A stretch of DNA of 57,500 nt, taken from contig CAUYUJ010019949.1 of NCBI GenBank assembly GCA_963575745.1, forward strand, positions 569,464 through 626,963, in the 5' to 3' direction. Below the pieces are notes generated by a model. It was not told where the DNA came from. It was given only the letters and a program-made list of their open reading frames with translations, and searched no databases. Position numbers and translations under genes: made by a program. The stretch's first letter is position 1, and the number at the start of each line of letters is the position of its first letter. The DNA is from Prorocentrum cordatum (Eukaryota; Sar; Dinophyceae; Prorocentrales; Prorocentraceae). This document shows positions 1 to 11,494 of this stretch, one piece after another.

Positions 1-720
1 CCCAATAGGGTTCGTATACAATGGGTTGCCAATTGGGTTCCCGCGCAACGAGCTTCAACTTGGATTCCAATGTAATCGGCTTCCATTGCGCGTCCTACAC
101 AATGGGTCTCCAGCCGAGATTCCGACACGAGGGATCTCAAATGAGGACTCTTACTCAATTCCGGCGCGAGGGGTCCCCGAAAGGATTTCACAGTAGGCTT
201 CGGCTGCCAACCTGTCGGATTCCCACGCAATGGAGTTCCGATTGGATTCCAAAGCGCACGGTTCTTAGATGGATTATTAGAGAATGGGGGTTTCCAGTGG
301 GACTCTTGCGCGCCAAGTTTCCACTGGGGCTTCTGTACCATGGGTATCCGATCAGATCTTACACGATGGGTTTCTACATCTATTCTTACGCGCGGGCCTC
401 TCAATCGGAGCCTGCCGCGTTGGATTTCCAATCGGACGCTTCGAAACTGGGCCCCCAATCGGATTCGCGCGAAACCCGCGCGCTGCGCCCCCAACCAGCA
501 GGATGTCTCGACAAAGGGCGTCCGATTGGCATCCTACACGACCGGTTCCCAATGGGGCCCCAACGCAATGGGCCCCCGTTAGGATTGCCACTCAGGGAAT
601 GCCACGGCGGGCCCTGCAAACTAGGCCCCCGACTGGGTTCTGACACAACGGGCCTCCCGTCCGATGCCCACGCGGATGAGTCTCCAACGAGGTTCCTGCG
701 CGATGGAGTTATTGGGGCCT
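1..720. repeat. Degenerate ~28 bp minisatellite
   Basis: The stretch is built from diverged copies of a unit of roughly 27-30 bases, approximately GATTCCNACGCAATGGG followed by a TTCCNATTGG-like part. The phrases 'caatggg', 'ttcca' and 'attgg' recur throughout. It is open in several frames on both strands (for example a 321-codon frame at 21-986), but the translations are Pro/Arg/Gly/Ser rich, lack domains and mirror the repeat. I read it as non-coding satellite. It reaches the window edge, so the array probably continues outside. A second block of the same repeat lies at 1711-1880. Confidence 0.7.
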
Positions 721-1500
721 TCGGTGGGGCTTCCTTGGAGGCCGCGGAACGTGCCCGGGGTGGGGTGAAAGCAGCGCGGCGGCGGCGCGCGGGCGCGGCC
801 GCCGGGGCCCGCGGCGGGGCCCCGCTGGGAGTTGCGAAGCTTGTGAGAGGACGAGAGAACCATGAACAACGATTGTCCTTTTGTTTGTTTGACTGGCGTG
901 GGACTTTCGGAGCCCTCGTTGGTCTGTTTCGCGCGCATCATAGGCATGCGTCGGCGCTCTCCGGGGCCATCGTGGAACCGCGTTGAGGCCTCGAGGGCCG
1001 ATCAGAAGGCGATAGGGCGAGAAAGCCAAACAACGCGATCCTCCTTTTACCGTTTGAGGGGTTGCGGTATGTTGGGGCCCTCTTGTGGCCGTCTCGCGGC
1101 TCTGTCGGATTCGCCCGGGGGCTCTCTTGGGCCGCGATGGGGCTGCGCCGAAGCTTCGGGAACGAATCAGAAGCGAAACGCCGACAAGGCAAACGCCGTA
1201 GATTCCCCGGCGGCGCGCGAACGGCGTCTGCCTCGCGCGGGCCACCTCGGAATCACCTCGGGGCTTTAAGAGCCGATCGGAAACGGGAGGGCAGGGCAAC
1301 ATAGCAACCGGGGTTTACCGTTTGTTTTGGATAGGTTTGCGCCTCTATGGGCCTTCTTAGGGTCGCCTCGTGATTCCCGGGCCCGCGCCGGGGAGCGCGG
1401 GTGCTTCGCGGAACCGCCCTGGGGCCTCAATAGTCGATCGTGAGCTGAAGCGCGAGAAGGCCAAGCGCGTTGCTTTTGTTTCACATTGTCATTTGAAATA
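721..1500. repeat. Irregular tandem repeat of ~110-165 bp units
   Basis: Related segments recur near 990, 1155, 1263 and 1425. Each carries a variant of 'agccgatcagaagg' followed by 'gagaaggccaa' and a T-rich stretch such as 'tttaccgtttg'. Between them lie variants of 'ttggggccctcttgtgg' and 'gccgcg'. Copies are diverged and of uneven length. The block sits inside the 28 bp minisatellite, which resumes at about 1711. No gene is supported. Confidence 0.5.
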
Positions 1501-1710
1501 AGGCCCACGCGTAGCGGCCCAGACTTCGCGGCGCGCCCGCCGCCAGGCGCGCGGCAAGGAAGCCGCGCGGGTGCTCGCGGGTTAGTCTCGCACCCCCACC
1601 GCGCAGTCTCACATGTAAACCAAAGCACCTGCACATGGGCCCGCGGCGCGGATGGAGCTCTGAATTGTCGCGTGGGCCCCCGCGCCGCAGGTGTTCAGAA
1701 GGGCACCCGC

Positions 1711-1880
1711 GCGACGCGCAGCCAATAGGTTCCCCCGCGCAACGCGTTGTCAGTTGGGCCCCCGGGCCGCGGATGCCCAATGGGATTCCCGCGCGATGGG
1801 ATGCCAATGCGATTCGCGCGCGCGTGGTTTCCAAGAGGGCGCCTACGCGATGGGTTTCCAAACCTGACCTTCGTGTACTA
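1711..1880. repeat. Second block of the ~28 bp minisatellite
   Basis: Variants of 'ccaatgggattcccgcgcgatggg' type phrases return here after the ~800 bp interruption, which suggests the intervening block was inserted into, or amplified within, the minisatellite. Confidence 0.6.
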
Positions 1881-2199
1881 CTGGCTCGATCGCCCCTGTG
1901 TTGTTTCTTGCTAACCAACGGCGAAGTTGTGAGTTCCCAATCCTCGCCTTCGCGTGCTGTCAGAAGCCTTGCATTCGTGCGCGATCTTCCTGTGGTTCCT
2001 CGGGGTGGATCCCATCAACTTTAGATTAAAGTATTTTTGGCTTTTTAATTGGATGCGACGGCAATTCCGATGGCACCGGGATCGCATTGGATTCGCGTTC
2101 GATTTGTATGACCGCCCAAGCAATCCCGAGAGCGAACCCTTACCCTTACCCTGACCCTTACCCGCTCAGTCTTAGTAGACACGAAGGTAAGGTTTAACC
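1881..2199. other. Transition region with a short telomere-like tract
   Basis: Mostly unique sequence between the minisatellite and the first (GTA)n tract. At 2136-2164 there are four C-rich hexamer-like units (CCCTTA three times, CCCTGA once). This is too short and too impure to be a telomere. No gene is supported. Confidence 0.5.
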
Positions 2200-2432
2200 T
2201 TAGTGTAGTAATAGTAGTAGTCGTAGTAGTTGTTGTAATCGTAGGCGTGGTCGCAGTAGTTGCCGGAGTAGCAGTAAGTGTAGTTATAGTAGTAGTAGTC
2301 GTAGTAGTAGTCGTAGTCGTAGCAGTAGTAGCGGTAATAATAATAGTAGCAGTACTACTAGTATAAGTACTAGCAGTAGTAGTAGTAGTAGTAGTAGTAG
2401 TAGCAGCAGCAGTAGTAGTAGTGGTAGCGTTG

Positions 2433-2489
<57 letters not shown>

Positions 2490-2508
2490 ATAGTAGCAGT
2501 TGTAGTAA

Positions 2509-2586
<78 letters not shown>

Positions 2587-2729
2587 CGGTGGTAGTAGTA
2601 GTAGTAGTAGTAGTAGCGGTGGTGGTAGTAGTAATAGTAGTAGCCTTCGTAGTAGTAGTAGTAGTAGTAGTAGTAGCAGTAGTAGTAGTAGTAGTAGTAG
2701 GAGTCGTCGTCGTCGTCGTCGTCGTCGTC

Positions 2730-2768
<39 letters not shown>

Positions 2769-2805
2769 ATACTACTACTCCTACTACTACTAGTAGTAGG
2801 GTTAG
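2200..2805. repeat. Long (GTA)n microsatellite
   Basis: Almost uninterrupted GTA/TAG triplets with scattered GTC, GCA, GGT and TAA variants, purest at about 2440-2580. At its right end the tract becomes 'ggagtaggagtcaag' and runs directly into the family A left box at 2831. Poly-Val, poly-Thr or poly-Ser frames over this tract are artefacts. Confidence 0.95.
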
Positions 2806-2830
2806 GAACAGGAGTCGGAGTAGGAGTCAA

Positions 2831-3670
2831 GTTAGCCAGCTCGAGCGAGTCAAGCATGGCATGCCCAGTCCCACCCGCCCCCCCACAACATAAGAAGCAA
2901 AGCTGGCACAACTGGGGGCCGAAGTCACACCGGCCAGCCGGTTTGGTACAGCTGATGCGGCCGCGATGGCGGTTGCCGACGGGAACTGGCGAGCGCGTGT
3001 TGAATGCCGCGCACGCATTGCCAGACGAGTCGAGAATGGCCCGGTACACCGCAGGAAGCCAGAGGTGGCCGGAGGAAGCCCGACGGTCTGACAGGACACC
3101 CCAAAGCATTTTTGTGAAAAAGCATTGGGTTTTTGATGTTTTTATGTTGAAATGCTTGCAAACACACGGCGTTCGGTAGGATTCTGACATGAACGCGCGA
3201 GTGTGCTCTTTGTAGTATTTTTTGCACAGGATTCGCGGCCTGGGTGCATGACAGAGCATCGCGAGTGCACCGCGCGATGACGCGAAATCGCTGGATTTGA
3301 CCGAATTCTTAAGATTCCTATGGTTTTCCTATGATTTCAGCAAGAGAGCCCGGGCGGGAAATTTGTACAATTTTTGTGAAAAAGCATTGGGTTTTTGATG
3401 TTTTTATGTTGAAATGCTTGCAAACACAAGGTGTTCGGTAGGATTCTGACATGAACGCGCGCGTGTGCTCTTTGTGGTATTTTTTGCAATGGATTATCGC
3501 CGTGGACGACAAGACGTCCATGTCGAGAGGAAAAAATAAGAAAAATGTTGATTTTGTATTGTTTTTTACAGGTTAGGATGGGACCACCCGGATGCGGCCC
3601 CTAATGGCCGGCCTGAGGGGGGTGTAGGAGTATATTCTAATAAGGAAGAAGGATAGGAGTAAGAGTAGGA
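2831..3670 (+). repeat. Family A repeat, unit 1 (tandem copy 1)
   Basis: The unit begins with a left box (AGCCAGCTCGAGCGAGTC, then a conserved part ending CCACAACATAAGAAG). Its body contains two copies of a ~120 bp segment ('aaaaagcattgggttttt' to 'tgctctttgt') at about 3110 and 3372. It ends in a right box at 3588-3656 (GGCCGGCCTGAGG, then 'agtatattctaataagga'). The next unit starts about 841 bases downstream and is nearly identical. Small open frames inside it are duplicated with the DNA and give no recognisable protein. Confidence 0.85.
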
Positions 3671-4494
3671 GTCTAGCCAGCTCGAGCGAGTCAAGCATGG
3701 CATGCCCAGTCCCACCCGCCCTCCCACAACATAAGAAGCAAAGCTGGCACAACTGGGGGCCGAAGTCACACCGGCCAGCCGGTTTGGTACAGCTGATGCG
3801 GCCGCGATGGCGGTTGCCGACGGGAACTGGCGAGCGCGTGTTGAATGCCGCGCACGCATTGCCAGACGAGTCGAGAATGGCCTGGTTCACCGCAGGAAGC
3901 CAGAGGTGGCCGGAGGAAGCCCGACGGTCTGACAGGACACCCCAAAGCATTTTTGTGAAAAAGCATTGGGTTTTTGATGTTTTTATGTTGAAATGCTTGC
4001 AAACACACGGTGTTCGGTAGGATTCTGACATGAACGCGCGAGTGTGCTCTTTGTAGTATTTTTTGCACAGGATTCGCGGCCTGGGTGCATGACAGAGCAT
4101 CGCGAGTGCACCGCGCGATGACGTGAAATCGCTGGATTTGACAGAATTCTTAAGATTCCTATGGTTTTCCTATGATTTCAGCAAGAGAGCCCGGGCGGGA
4201 AATTTGTACAATTTTTGTGAAAAAGCATTGGGTTTTTGATGTTTTTATGTTGAAATGCTTGCAAACACACGGTGTTCGGTAGGATTCTGACATGAACGCG
4301 CGCGTGTGCTCTTTGTGGTATTTTTTGCAATGGATTATCGCCGTGGACGACAGGACGTCCATGTCGAGAGGAAAAAATAAGAAAAATGTTGATTTTGTAT
4401 TGTTTTTTACAAGTTAGGATGGGACCACCCGGATGCGCCCCTATCTGCCGGCCTGAGGGGGGAGTAGGAGTATATTCTAATAAGGAATAAGGAT
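3671..4494 (+). repeat. Family A repeat, unit 2 (tandem copy 2)
   Basis: Copies unit 1 with only scattered single-base differences by eye (for example 'gcccggtacacc' versus 'gcctggttcacc', and 'cctaatggcc' versus 'cctatctgcc'). The duplication is therefore recent or kept homogeneous. The junction between the two units is only a short GTA-like remnant (about 3655-3672), whereas the outer edges carry long (GTA)n tracts. Confidence 0.88.
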
Positions 4495-4521
4495 AGTGGT
4501 AGTAGTAGTAGTAGTAGTAGC

Positions 4522-4566
<45 letters not shown>

Positions 4567-4794
4567 TACTAGTACTAGTAGTAGTAGTTGTAGTTGTAGT
4601 TGTAGTTGTAGTTGTAGTTGTAGTTGTAGTTGTAGTTGTAGTTGTAGTTGTAGTTGTAGTTGTAGTTGTAGTTGTAGTTGTAGTTGTAGTTGTAGTTGTA
4701 GTTGTAGTTGTAGTTGTAGTTGTAGTTGTAGTTGTAGTCGTAGTGGTAGTGGCAGTGGCAGTGGTAGTGGTAGTGGTAGTAGTAGAAGTATGAT

Positions 4795-4836
<42 letters not shown>

Positions 4837-4875
4837 GAGGAGGAGGAGGAGGAGGAGGAGGAGGAGGAGGAGGAG
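4495..4875. repeat. Compound GTA / GTAGTT / GGA microsatellite
   Basis: Directly follows the family A right box. (GTA)n to about 4590 gives way to a pure hexamer GTAGTT (written 'gtagttgtagtt') to about 4736, then GTGGCA-like units, (GTA)n again, and finally (GGA)n to 4872. The serial change of motif suggests stepwise expansion of point-mutated triplets. Confidence 0.93.
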
Positions 4876-5105
4876 TCGGGCAGCCCAGGGGTCGCCGCAA
4901 TCGGCAGCGGGCGGAAGGGAGGGGGATGAAAAAGACAAGGCCGTCTCAGAAGGCGGCGGGACCTTGCAAAAGCCCTCGTGCCTTCCGAGAAGTTTTCTGC
5001 GCCTTCGGGTCAGGCCCAGAAAGCTGCTCATAAGCCCCTGGGGACTGCCGAGCCCCCCCCCGGGCGCGCTGCCGAATAGCAGCAGCACGAGGAGAACACT
5101 ATATA
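4876..5105. other. Unique spacer, no supported gene
   Basis: GC-rich sequence with recurring 'agaaggcggcgg' and 'ccgagaagt' phrases, which loosely recall the AGAAGG-rich sequence near 46.8 kb. I see no exon with convincing borders. Confidence 0.35.
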
Positions 5106-5280
5106 CAGGAAGTGTCCGGTTCGGGCCGGTTTGGCGGCGGACCGGTTCGGTTGCAGCGGTTCGATTTCGGCGCGGGGTCCGGTTTTGGTCGGTCCGGTTT
5201 TGCCAGTCCGGGTCGGTTATGCCGGTTCGGTTCGGCGGTCGCGGGACGGTCCGGTTTTGGGGGGGCCGGTTTTGGGCCGG
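5106..5280. repeat. CCGGTTCGG minisatellite, left block
   Basis: Degenerate direct repeats of CCGGTTCGG/CCGGTTTTG units. The same repeat returns at 5935-6105 after the G-run array, in the same orientation, so the G-rich block appears to interrupt one minisatellite. Confidence 0.7.
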
Positions 5281-5860
5281 AGGGTGCCGGGGGGGGGGGG
5301 GCACCCTCGACCGATCCTCGGTGCTACGGCAACGGGGGGGGGGGCCGGCACCGGGGGGGGGGTGCGGAACCGGGGGGGGGGGGTGCCGGCACGGGGGGGG
5401 GGGGGTGCCGGCAACGGGGGGGGGTGCCGGCCAACGGGGGGGGAGGGAGGTGCAGGCAACCGGGGGGGGGGGGGGTGCCAGCACCGGGGGGGGGTGCCGG
5501 GCACCAGGGGGGGATGGTGCCGCACCGGTGGGGGGGGTGCGGCACGGGGGGGGGTTGCCGGCCACGGGGAGGGGGGTGCCGGCACCGGGGGGGGGGGGTG
5601 ACGGTCACACGAGGGGGGAGGTGCCGGCACCGGGGGTGGGGGGGGGGGTGCCGGGCACCGGGGTGGTGGTGCCGGCCAACGGGGGGGGGTGGGGGGGTGC
5701 CGGCACCGGGGAGGGGGGGGGGTGCAGCACCGGGGGGGGGGGTGCTGGCACCGGGGGGGGGGGGTGGGGTGCCGGGCAAAAAAATTACCGGAAGAAACAC
5801 AACAAAAACAAAAAAAATAAACCGGGCGGGGGGGCGGTGCCGGCACCGGGGCTTTTGTCT
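5281..5860. repeat. G-run minisatellite (GGTGCCGGCACC plus G7-G13)
   Basis: About twenty or more units, each a palindromic GGTGCCGGCACC-like core (or 'ggtgccgg') followed by an uninterrupted run of 7-13 G. The G strand is always the plus strand. Such DNA is expected to form G-quadruplexes, and the palindromic cores could add hairpins. Run lengths are likely to contain sequencing errors. Open frames here are Gly/Pro artefacts. Confidence 0.9.
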
Positions 5861-5910
5861 TTCTTTTTTTCTTTTTTTTTTCTTTTTTTTTTTTTATTTT
5901 TTTTCTGGGG
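5861..5910. repeat. Poly-T/TTTC tract
   Basis: Around fifty bases almost entirely of T with single C and A interruptions, immediately after the G-run array. Confidence 0.9.
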
Positions 5911-5934
5911 GCTTTCTTGGGCCGGTGGGGAGTC

Positions 5935-6105
5935 CCGGGGCCCGGTTCGGTTCCACCCGGTTCGGGCATGCCGAACGGGCCGGTTTCGACCGGCCGGTTC
6001 GGTTCGAACCGCCCGGTCCGGTTTCAGCCGGGCCGGTTCGGGCTCCGGTTCGGGCGGTTCGGTTGCAGGAGCCGCCGGTTCACGGTTACCAGTTCGGTTC
6101 GGACT
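5935..6105. repeat. CCGGTTCGG minisatellite, right block
   Basis: Continues the repeat seen at 5106-5280, including 'ccggttcggg', 'ccggccggttcgg' and a local inverted pair 'ggttcgaacc'. Confidence 0.7.
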
Positions 6106-6110
6106 CTTCT

Positions 6111-6111
<1 letters not shown>

Positions 6112-6171
<60 letters not shown>
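6112..6171. repeat. (TA)n dinucleotide tract
   Basis: About 30 alternating TA/AT units with a single G interruption near 6134. It ends this cluster of simple repeats. Confidence 0.95.
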
Positions 6172-6870
6172 CCAAGAGTAAAATAAAAAAAATCGCGCGC
6201 GAGGCGGCCACGGGCGGCCACCAGATGGAAGCCCCGAAGGCTCAGCCAGCGCAGGGGGGACGGCCACGGCGGGCACCGCGCGATTGCTCAACGGCCAAGA
6301 AAGAAATCGCTCGGTGCAAGCGCTGTCCGGGCCGAGTGTGAAAGAGGAGCAGCCAGGATCGGCCATGCGCAGAAGGGGGTCATGGGGGAGGAGGGGAGGC
6401 TTCTGAGAAGCACCCGTGCTTCTTGGAAGGCGAATGCCTTGTCCGTAGATGGAAGGCCGGCGCCGTGTAGGAAGCAGGGGTGTTTCTGAGAAGCCGTCCC
6501 CCTGCGCTTATCCTGTCTGTTCGCGCCGCCAAAAAAGAGGAGCAATCACGAACCCCATGGAGCAGCCGAACCATGCATATCCGCGGCAGTTGGGTGCAAA
6601 AGCGGTTCCAGCATGACCAAGTACACCGACGGAATTCAGGTGCCAAGGGAGCGGCCATGAACAGCCATAATCACCTGTACGACAAGACACACGCACCGCA
6701 CAGGGCAACGCTTAAGATTGCCAAAAGCCATCATGTACAACCATTATGTGTGGAATGAAACGTTCATGTGCAGCCACGAGCCGAAGGCCTGAATCAAACG
6801 TCATTGCAACATTCCCGTGCCCATAACGTTCGCACGCTGTCAGCAGGGGGAGAAGATACAGGCATGAGAA
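6172..6870. other. Mostly unique region, no supported gene
   Basis: Non-repetitive sequence. Around 6401-6500 there is a short symmetric motif 'gcttctgagaagc' with 'gtgcttctt', which recurs in related form at about 48338-48372 and 46640-46910. Overlapping short open frames occur on both strands but none is distinctive. Confidence 0.3.
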
Positions 6871-6899
6871 GGTGATACAAAGCTGGCCGAGAGTAGGGC

Positions 6900-7435
6900 A
6901 TCAGAGGCGGAGGATGTGGAGGAAGAGGAGGAGGAGGAGGAGGAAGAGGAGGAGGAGAAGATACTGGGGGAGGGCCAGGAGGAGGAAGAGGGAAGGGCGG
7001 AATGGGATGGGGAGGGGGAGAGGGAGGGAGGGGATCAAGAGAGGGGGGGACAGAGGGAGTGAGGGGGAACCGGGCGGGCAGAGGTGATAGTGATGGATGG
7101 GGGGTGGATGGATGGGGGAGGGATGAAAATGGGTTGGAGGAGGAGGAGGAAGGAAGAGGAGCAGTAGCACAAGCAGCAGAAGGACAGTCTGCAGCCAACT
7201 GCCTCCTCGCCATGATTCCCCGCCATGCTGGGTCCCGCGACGCCGCGAGGTCAAGGGGAGCAAGGCCTCCAGCAGAAGCCAGCCGAAGAGCGTTCAGGCG
7301 CCCACCCAGCCTCAGCAAGGGCTGACGGCGTCCCGCGAGTGTACCCAAGGGAGGAGCAGGAGAAGGAGGAGGAAGAAGAGGAGGAGGGGGAGGAGGAGAA
7401 GGAGGAAGCGGAGGAGGAGGGAACTGCTCGTCCTG
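6900..7435. repeat. GGA/GGGA purine tracts
   Basis: Purine-rich blocks at about 6903-7160 and 7350-7425, mainly GGAGGA with GGGA variants, separated by about 190 bases of ordinary sequence. Poly-Pro or poly-Glu frames here are repeat artefacts. Confidence 0.85.
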
Positions 7436-7539
7436 AGGCATGGGTGCCGCCGTCGAAACCAGACTTGCACCATGTACCGATCCTGCACAGCCGTGCTGCA
7501 CGCGAACGCGCACGGCGAGCCAACATCTCGGAGGGCGTG

Positions 7540-8890
7540 CCCGGTGTCGCAGGCAGCCGATCACGGCGCGGCACGCCACGACGCGCGGGCGCGGCACGGG
7601 ACAGCACGCGGCGAGACATTCTCACAGAGGTCGGCCACGGCCAGGCACGCGGGCACGGCACGGCATGGCGCGGCACGTGCTTCGCAGTCTCCGGCGCGGC
7701 ACGCCACGGCACGGCGCGGCACGTTTTGGCAGTCTAGAGCCTGGGGCACGGCACGCGGCACGCGGGCGCAGCACGGCACGGCACGGCACACTGTCGCAGT
7801 CTAGGATCTGGACGTTGTCCCGCACGCGGGTGCGGAACAGCACAGTTTACGCTTTCGATAGGGTTTAGGCGCCGCGCGGCCTGGCACACTTGGCGCATTC
7901 TCTGGAACTTAGGCGCGGGACGGCATGGCACGCGCGCGGCACAGCATGACACATTCTCGCATTCTGGGATGTGGCATGGCAGGGCACGCAGGCACGGCGC
8001 CGCACGGCTCGTGAGTGGTACGATGCAACACATGGTCAGCACGATGCGGCAACGTTTGCACATTCTGATACCAGCCACGCCAAAGGACGGCATGCTCTCG
8101 CTTTCTGACGACAACCAGGCGCGGCTCGGACGGCATGGCACGGCAAAAGCGCATTCCGAAAACCATGCACGGCACACGGACACGTCACGGCAATTTGCCC
8201 GCATTCTAGAATCCAAGCAGGGCGCTGGACGCGGGCACGGCACGGCACGCGGCCACGGGCTTTCTCTTTCCACGGGCCCATGGCGGCACGCGGGCACGGC
8301 AAGGTCAGGTTCGACAATTGTTCCGCTCTCCAGAAACCAAGCGCCGCACGGCACGGCACGCGGGCACGGCACGGGCACGACCCGGCACGGCACAGTATTG
8401 TTCGGGCCTTGTCGAAACCAGAATGAACTACATCCTCAAACCAGTAACCGGGCACGACACGGCAACTGTTCCGCAGCCTGAACACACGGCACGGCACGAC
8501 ATGTGTGCACAGTCTGGACAACCAGGCGTGGCACAGCACGGCCTCGGCAAACAATCTGCATCCAAGGAACCGAGCGCGGCACGCGGGCGGCACGTCACGG
8601 TACGGTTGGCCGAAGATGTGGATTCTAGAAAACAAGCGCGGCACATCACGCGCACGGCACGGCCGCCCGACTGAAAATCTGTATTCCCGAAGAGACGAGC
8701 ACGGCACGGCGTTCGCGCGTGGGCGACATGGCATTGTCTGGCATCGGTGGCAGCAAGTCAGCGTTCTACACAATGCGCACGGCACGGCACATCGGCGGCA
8801 TGGCACAGTACGGCACGACCAGTATAACAGCTGCATTTTAGAAACCGAACATGGCACACTACGCGGGCGGCACGGCATGGCACGGCCAGT
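7540..8890. repeat. Irregular CACGGCACGG satellite
   Basis: About 1.3 kb built from GCACG/CACGGCACGGCACGCGGG phrases. These are separated at irregular intervals (roughly 70-110 bases) by a second recurring phrase of the type 'cattctagaaaccaagc' (also 'gcagtctaggatctgg' and 'gcattctgggatgtgg'). The two-part pattern implies a higher-order unit. Frames over it are rich in Arg, His, Ala and Cys and share no domain. Confidence 0.8.
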
Positions 8891-8934
8891 GGCAGCAGAG
8901 TAGTCTTCTCGAAGCCGAGCGCGACGCGCACAGA

Positions 8935-9420
8935 AGGAGCCTCCAGGGGCGGGGGCGCGTCTTGGGGTCGTCTGGGAGGCTTCTTGGGGCCTCCTGAGAG
9001 CTTCTCGGGGGCGAGGGCTCGATAGTGCGTTCGGGTCCCCCGTCTGGGCACCCTCTTGGAGCCGTCTTGGGTGCCTCTTGGCCTGTCTTGGAGGCGTCTC
9101 GGGCCGTCTTGGGACCCTCTTGTGCCATTTTGGGAACCTCTTGGAGGACTTTGGGCCGTCTTGGAACGATCTTGGGGACCCCTTGGGCCGTCTCGGAGCG
9201 TCGGGAAGCAGAAGAGGCGAAAACCTAAGGGAACTGTATGAAATTCGCTTCTTGGGGCCTCCTTGGGGGGTGCTCCTGGAGTTCTCTTGAGGCGTCTTGC
9301 AGGCTCCAGGGGCCGTCTGGAGGCCGTCAAGGCGTTTTGGATCGATCGTTCGGCGATTCGGGGCCCTCTTGGACCGTCGTGGGGGCCTCTTCGGGCACTC
9401 TTGGCCCGTCCTGGGCATTA
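8935..9420. repeat. TCTTGGGGCC degenerate repeat (family D), copy 1
   Basis: Units of about 12-15 bases of the form 'gtcttggggccctct' with many variants. The same family recurs at 23565-24170, and in the opposite orientation ('ccccaagagacc' type) at about 10790-10935. The minus-strand translation gives repetitive PKTAQ/RPK-like peptides, consistent with a satellite rather than a gene. Confidence 0.75.
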
Positions 9421-9423
9421 TTT

Positions 9424-9535
9424 GGGACCCAGGACCCCCCTGGAGGGAGTCGTATTTTGGTGGCGTTTCCCACCGGGACCCCCCCCCTGGAGGGAGTCGT
9501 ATTTGGGTGGCGACCCCATCCCGGGGCCCCCACCC
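9424..9535. repeat. Twofold tandem repeat of ~52 bp
   Basis: 'ccctggagggagtcgtatt' occurs twice about 52 bases apart, each followed by a 'ggtggcg' segment. It lies just outside the inverted-repeat arm at 9546. Confidence 0.75.
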
Positions 9536-9545
9536 ATAAAAGCGC

Positions 9546-9660
9546 GCGAACGCCCCATAGGTCCGTTCCCGTTCCCGTTCCCGTTCCCGTTCCCGTTCCC
9601 CTTCCCGTTCCCGTTCCCGTTCCCGGTCGCGTTCCCGGTCGCGTTCCCGGTGGCGTTCCC
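9546..9660 (+). repeat. Inverted repeat, left arm, with (GTTCCC)n
   Basis: 'gaacgccccataggtccg' followed by (GTTCCC)n, about fifteen hexamers with GGTCGC variants. It pairs with the right arm at 11141-11198, where the reverse complement reads 'gaacgccccaggagtccg' followed by the same hexamer. Confidence 0.8.
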
Positions 9661-9819
9661 GTCTACCCCCCTAAGCCTTCTAGACGACCCAAGAAGCGGG
9701 AACGACAACGGGAACGGCAGCCTCCCACGGCCTCCCAGACGACCTCCCCAGAGGCCTTCCAGACGGCTTAGGACGGCCTCCGTGACGACCCAAGAGACCT
9801 CCCAGGGCCTCCTCCTCCA

Positions 9820-10965
<1,146 letters not shown>

Positions 10966-10969
10966 GTGG

Positions 10970-11140
10970 ACGGAGAGAGACAGAGAGAGGGCGAGAGAGA
11001 GAGAGAGGACGAGAGAGAGAGAGAGGACGAGAGAGAGAGAGAGAGGACGAGAGAGAGAGAGGACGAGAGAGAGAGAGAGGACGAGAGAGAAAGAGATGAC
11101 GAGAGAGAGAGAGAGAGAGATAGGGAGGACGAGAGAACGG
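10970..11140. repeat. (GA)n/GACGA purine repeat
   Basis: Runs of 'gagagagagagagga' separated by 'cgagagaga', in units of roughly 17-20 bases. Confidence 0.9.
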
Positions 11141-11290
11141 GAAAGGGAGCGGGAACGGGAACGGGAACGGGAACGGGAACGGACTCCTGGGGCGTTCACT
11201 TTTTTTTACGCCCCCCCCCCCCCCCCCCGGGACCACCCCTGGGACCTCCCCTTGGACCCCCTCCCGAGGGAGGGATCAAAAGGAGGAGGT
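11141..11290 (-). repeat. Inverted repeat, right arm, with (GGGAAC)n and poly-C
   Basis: The exact counterpart of the left arm in inverse orientation: (GGGAAC)n, then 'ggactcctggggcgttc', a T run, 'acgcc' and a run of about 18 C. The left arm shows the matching order 'cccggggcccccacccataaaagcg' before its own copy, so the symmetry extends beyond the hexamers to around 100 bases. Confidence 0.75.
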
Positions 11291-11490
11291 TCCCTTCGAT
11301 TGAATTACGACGTTATTCTATTTCGCTTAGGCTGGCGCGCCTGGGGAGGAGGGCCCAGGAAAAGGGGGGGAGCGACGGGCCTAGGGAAATGGGTGCCTCA
11401 GGGAAAAGAGCTGGCAGAGACGACGACTAACAAATGACGGGGAGGACGACTCGAACGGACAAACCCATACACACGCGAACAGGATCGGCG
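11291..11490. other. Unique spacer
   Basis: Ordinary GC-rich sequence between the inverted repeat and the family E element. No gene is supported. Confidence 0.4.
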
Positions 11491-11494
11491 GATT

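Noticed and set aside
2136-2164. Telomere.
   Set aside because: Only about four impure CCCTTA-like hexamers, internal to the window and next to a microsatellite.
2045-3259. A 404-codon minus-strand 'Thr-rich protein', and similar poly-Val, poly-Ser, poly-Leu and poly-His frames at 4496-6181, 9263-10703, 21246-22481 and 30734-32236.
   Set aside because: They are translations of GTA, TAC, CAT and related triplet arrays. Every frame of such DNA is open, and the flanking parts contain no domain.
5935-6105. tRNA T-loop (GGTTCGA) sites, also at 16440 and 39131.
   Set aside because: The GGTTCGAAC motif belongs to the CCGGTTCGG minisatellite here. At the other sites no cloverleaf partners could be drawn at the required distances.
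6112-6171. TATA promoter or replication origin.
   Set aside because: It is a plain dinucleotide microsatellite in a cluster of simple repeats, with no adjacent transcription unit.
7540-8890. CRISPR-like array of repeats and spacers.
   Set aside because: The repeated phrase is degenerate, spacing is irregular and the spacers are themselves repeats. No cas-like genes are present and the window looks eukaryotic.
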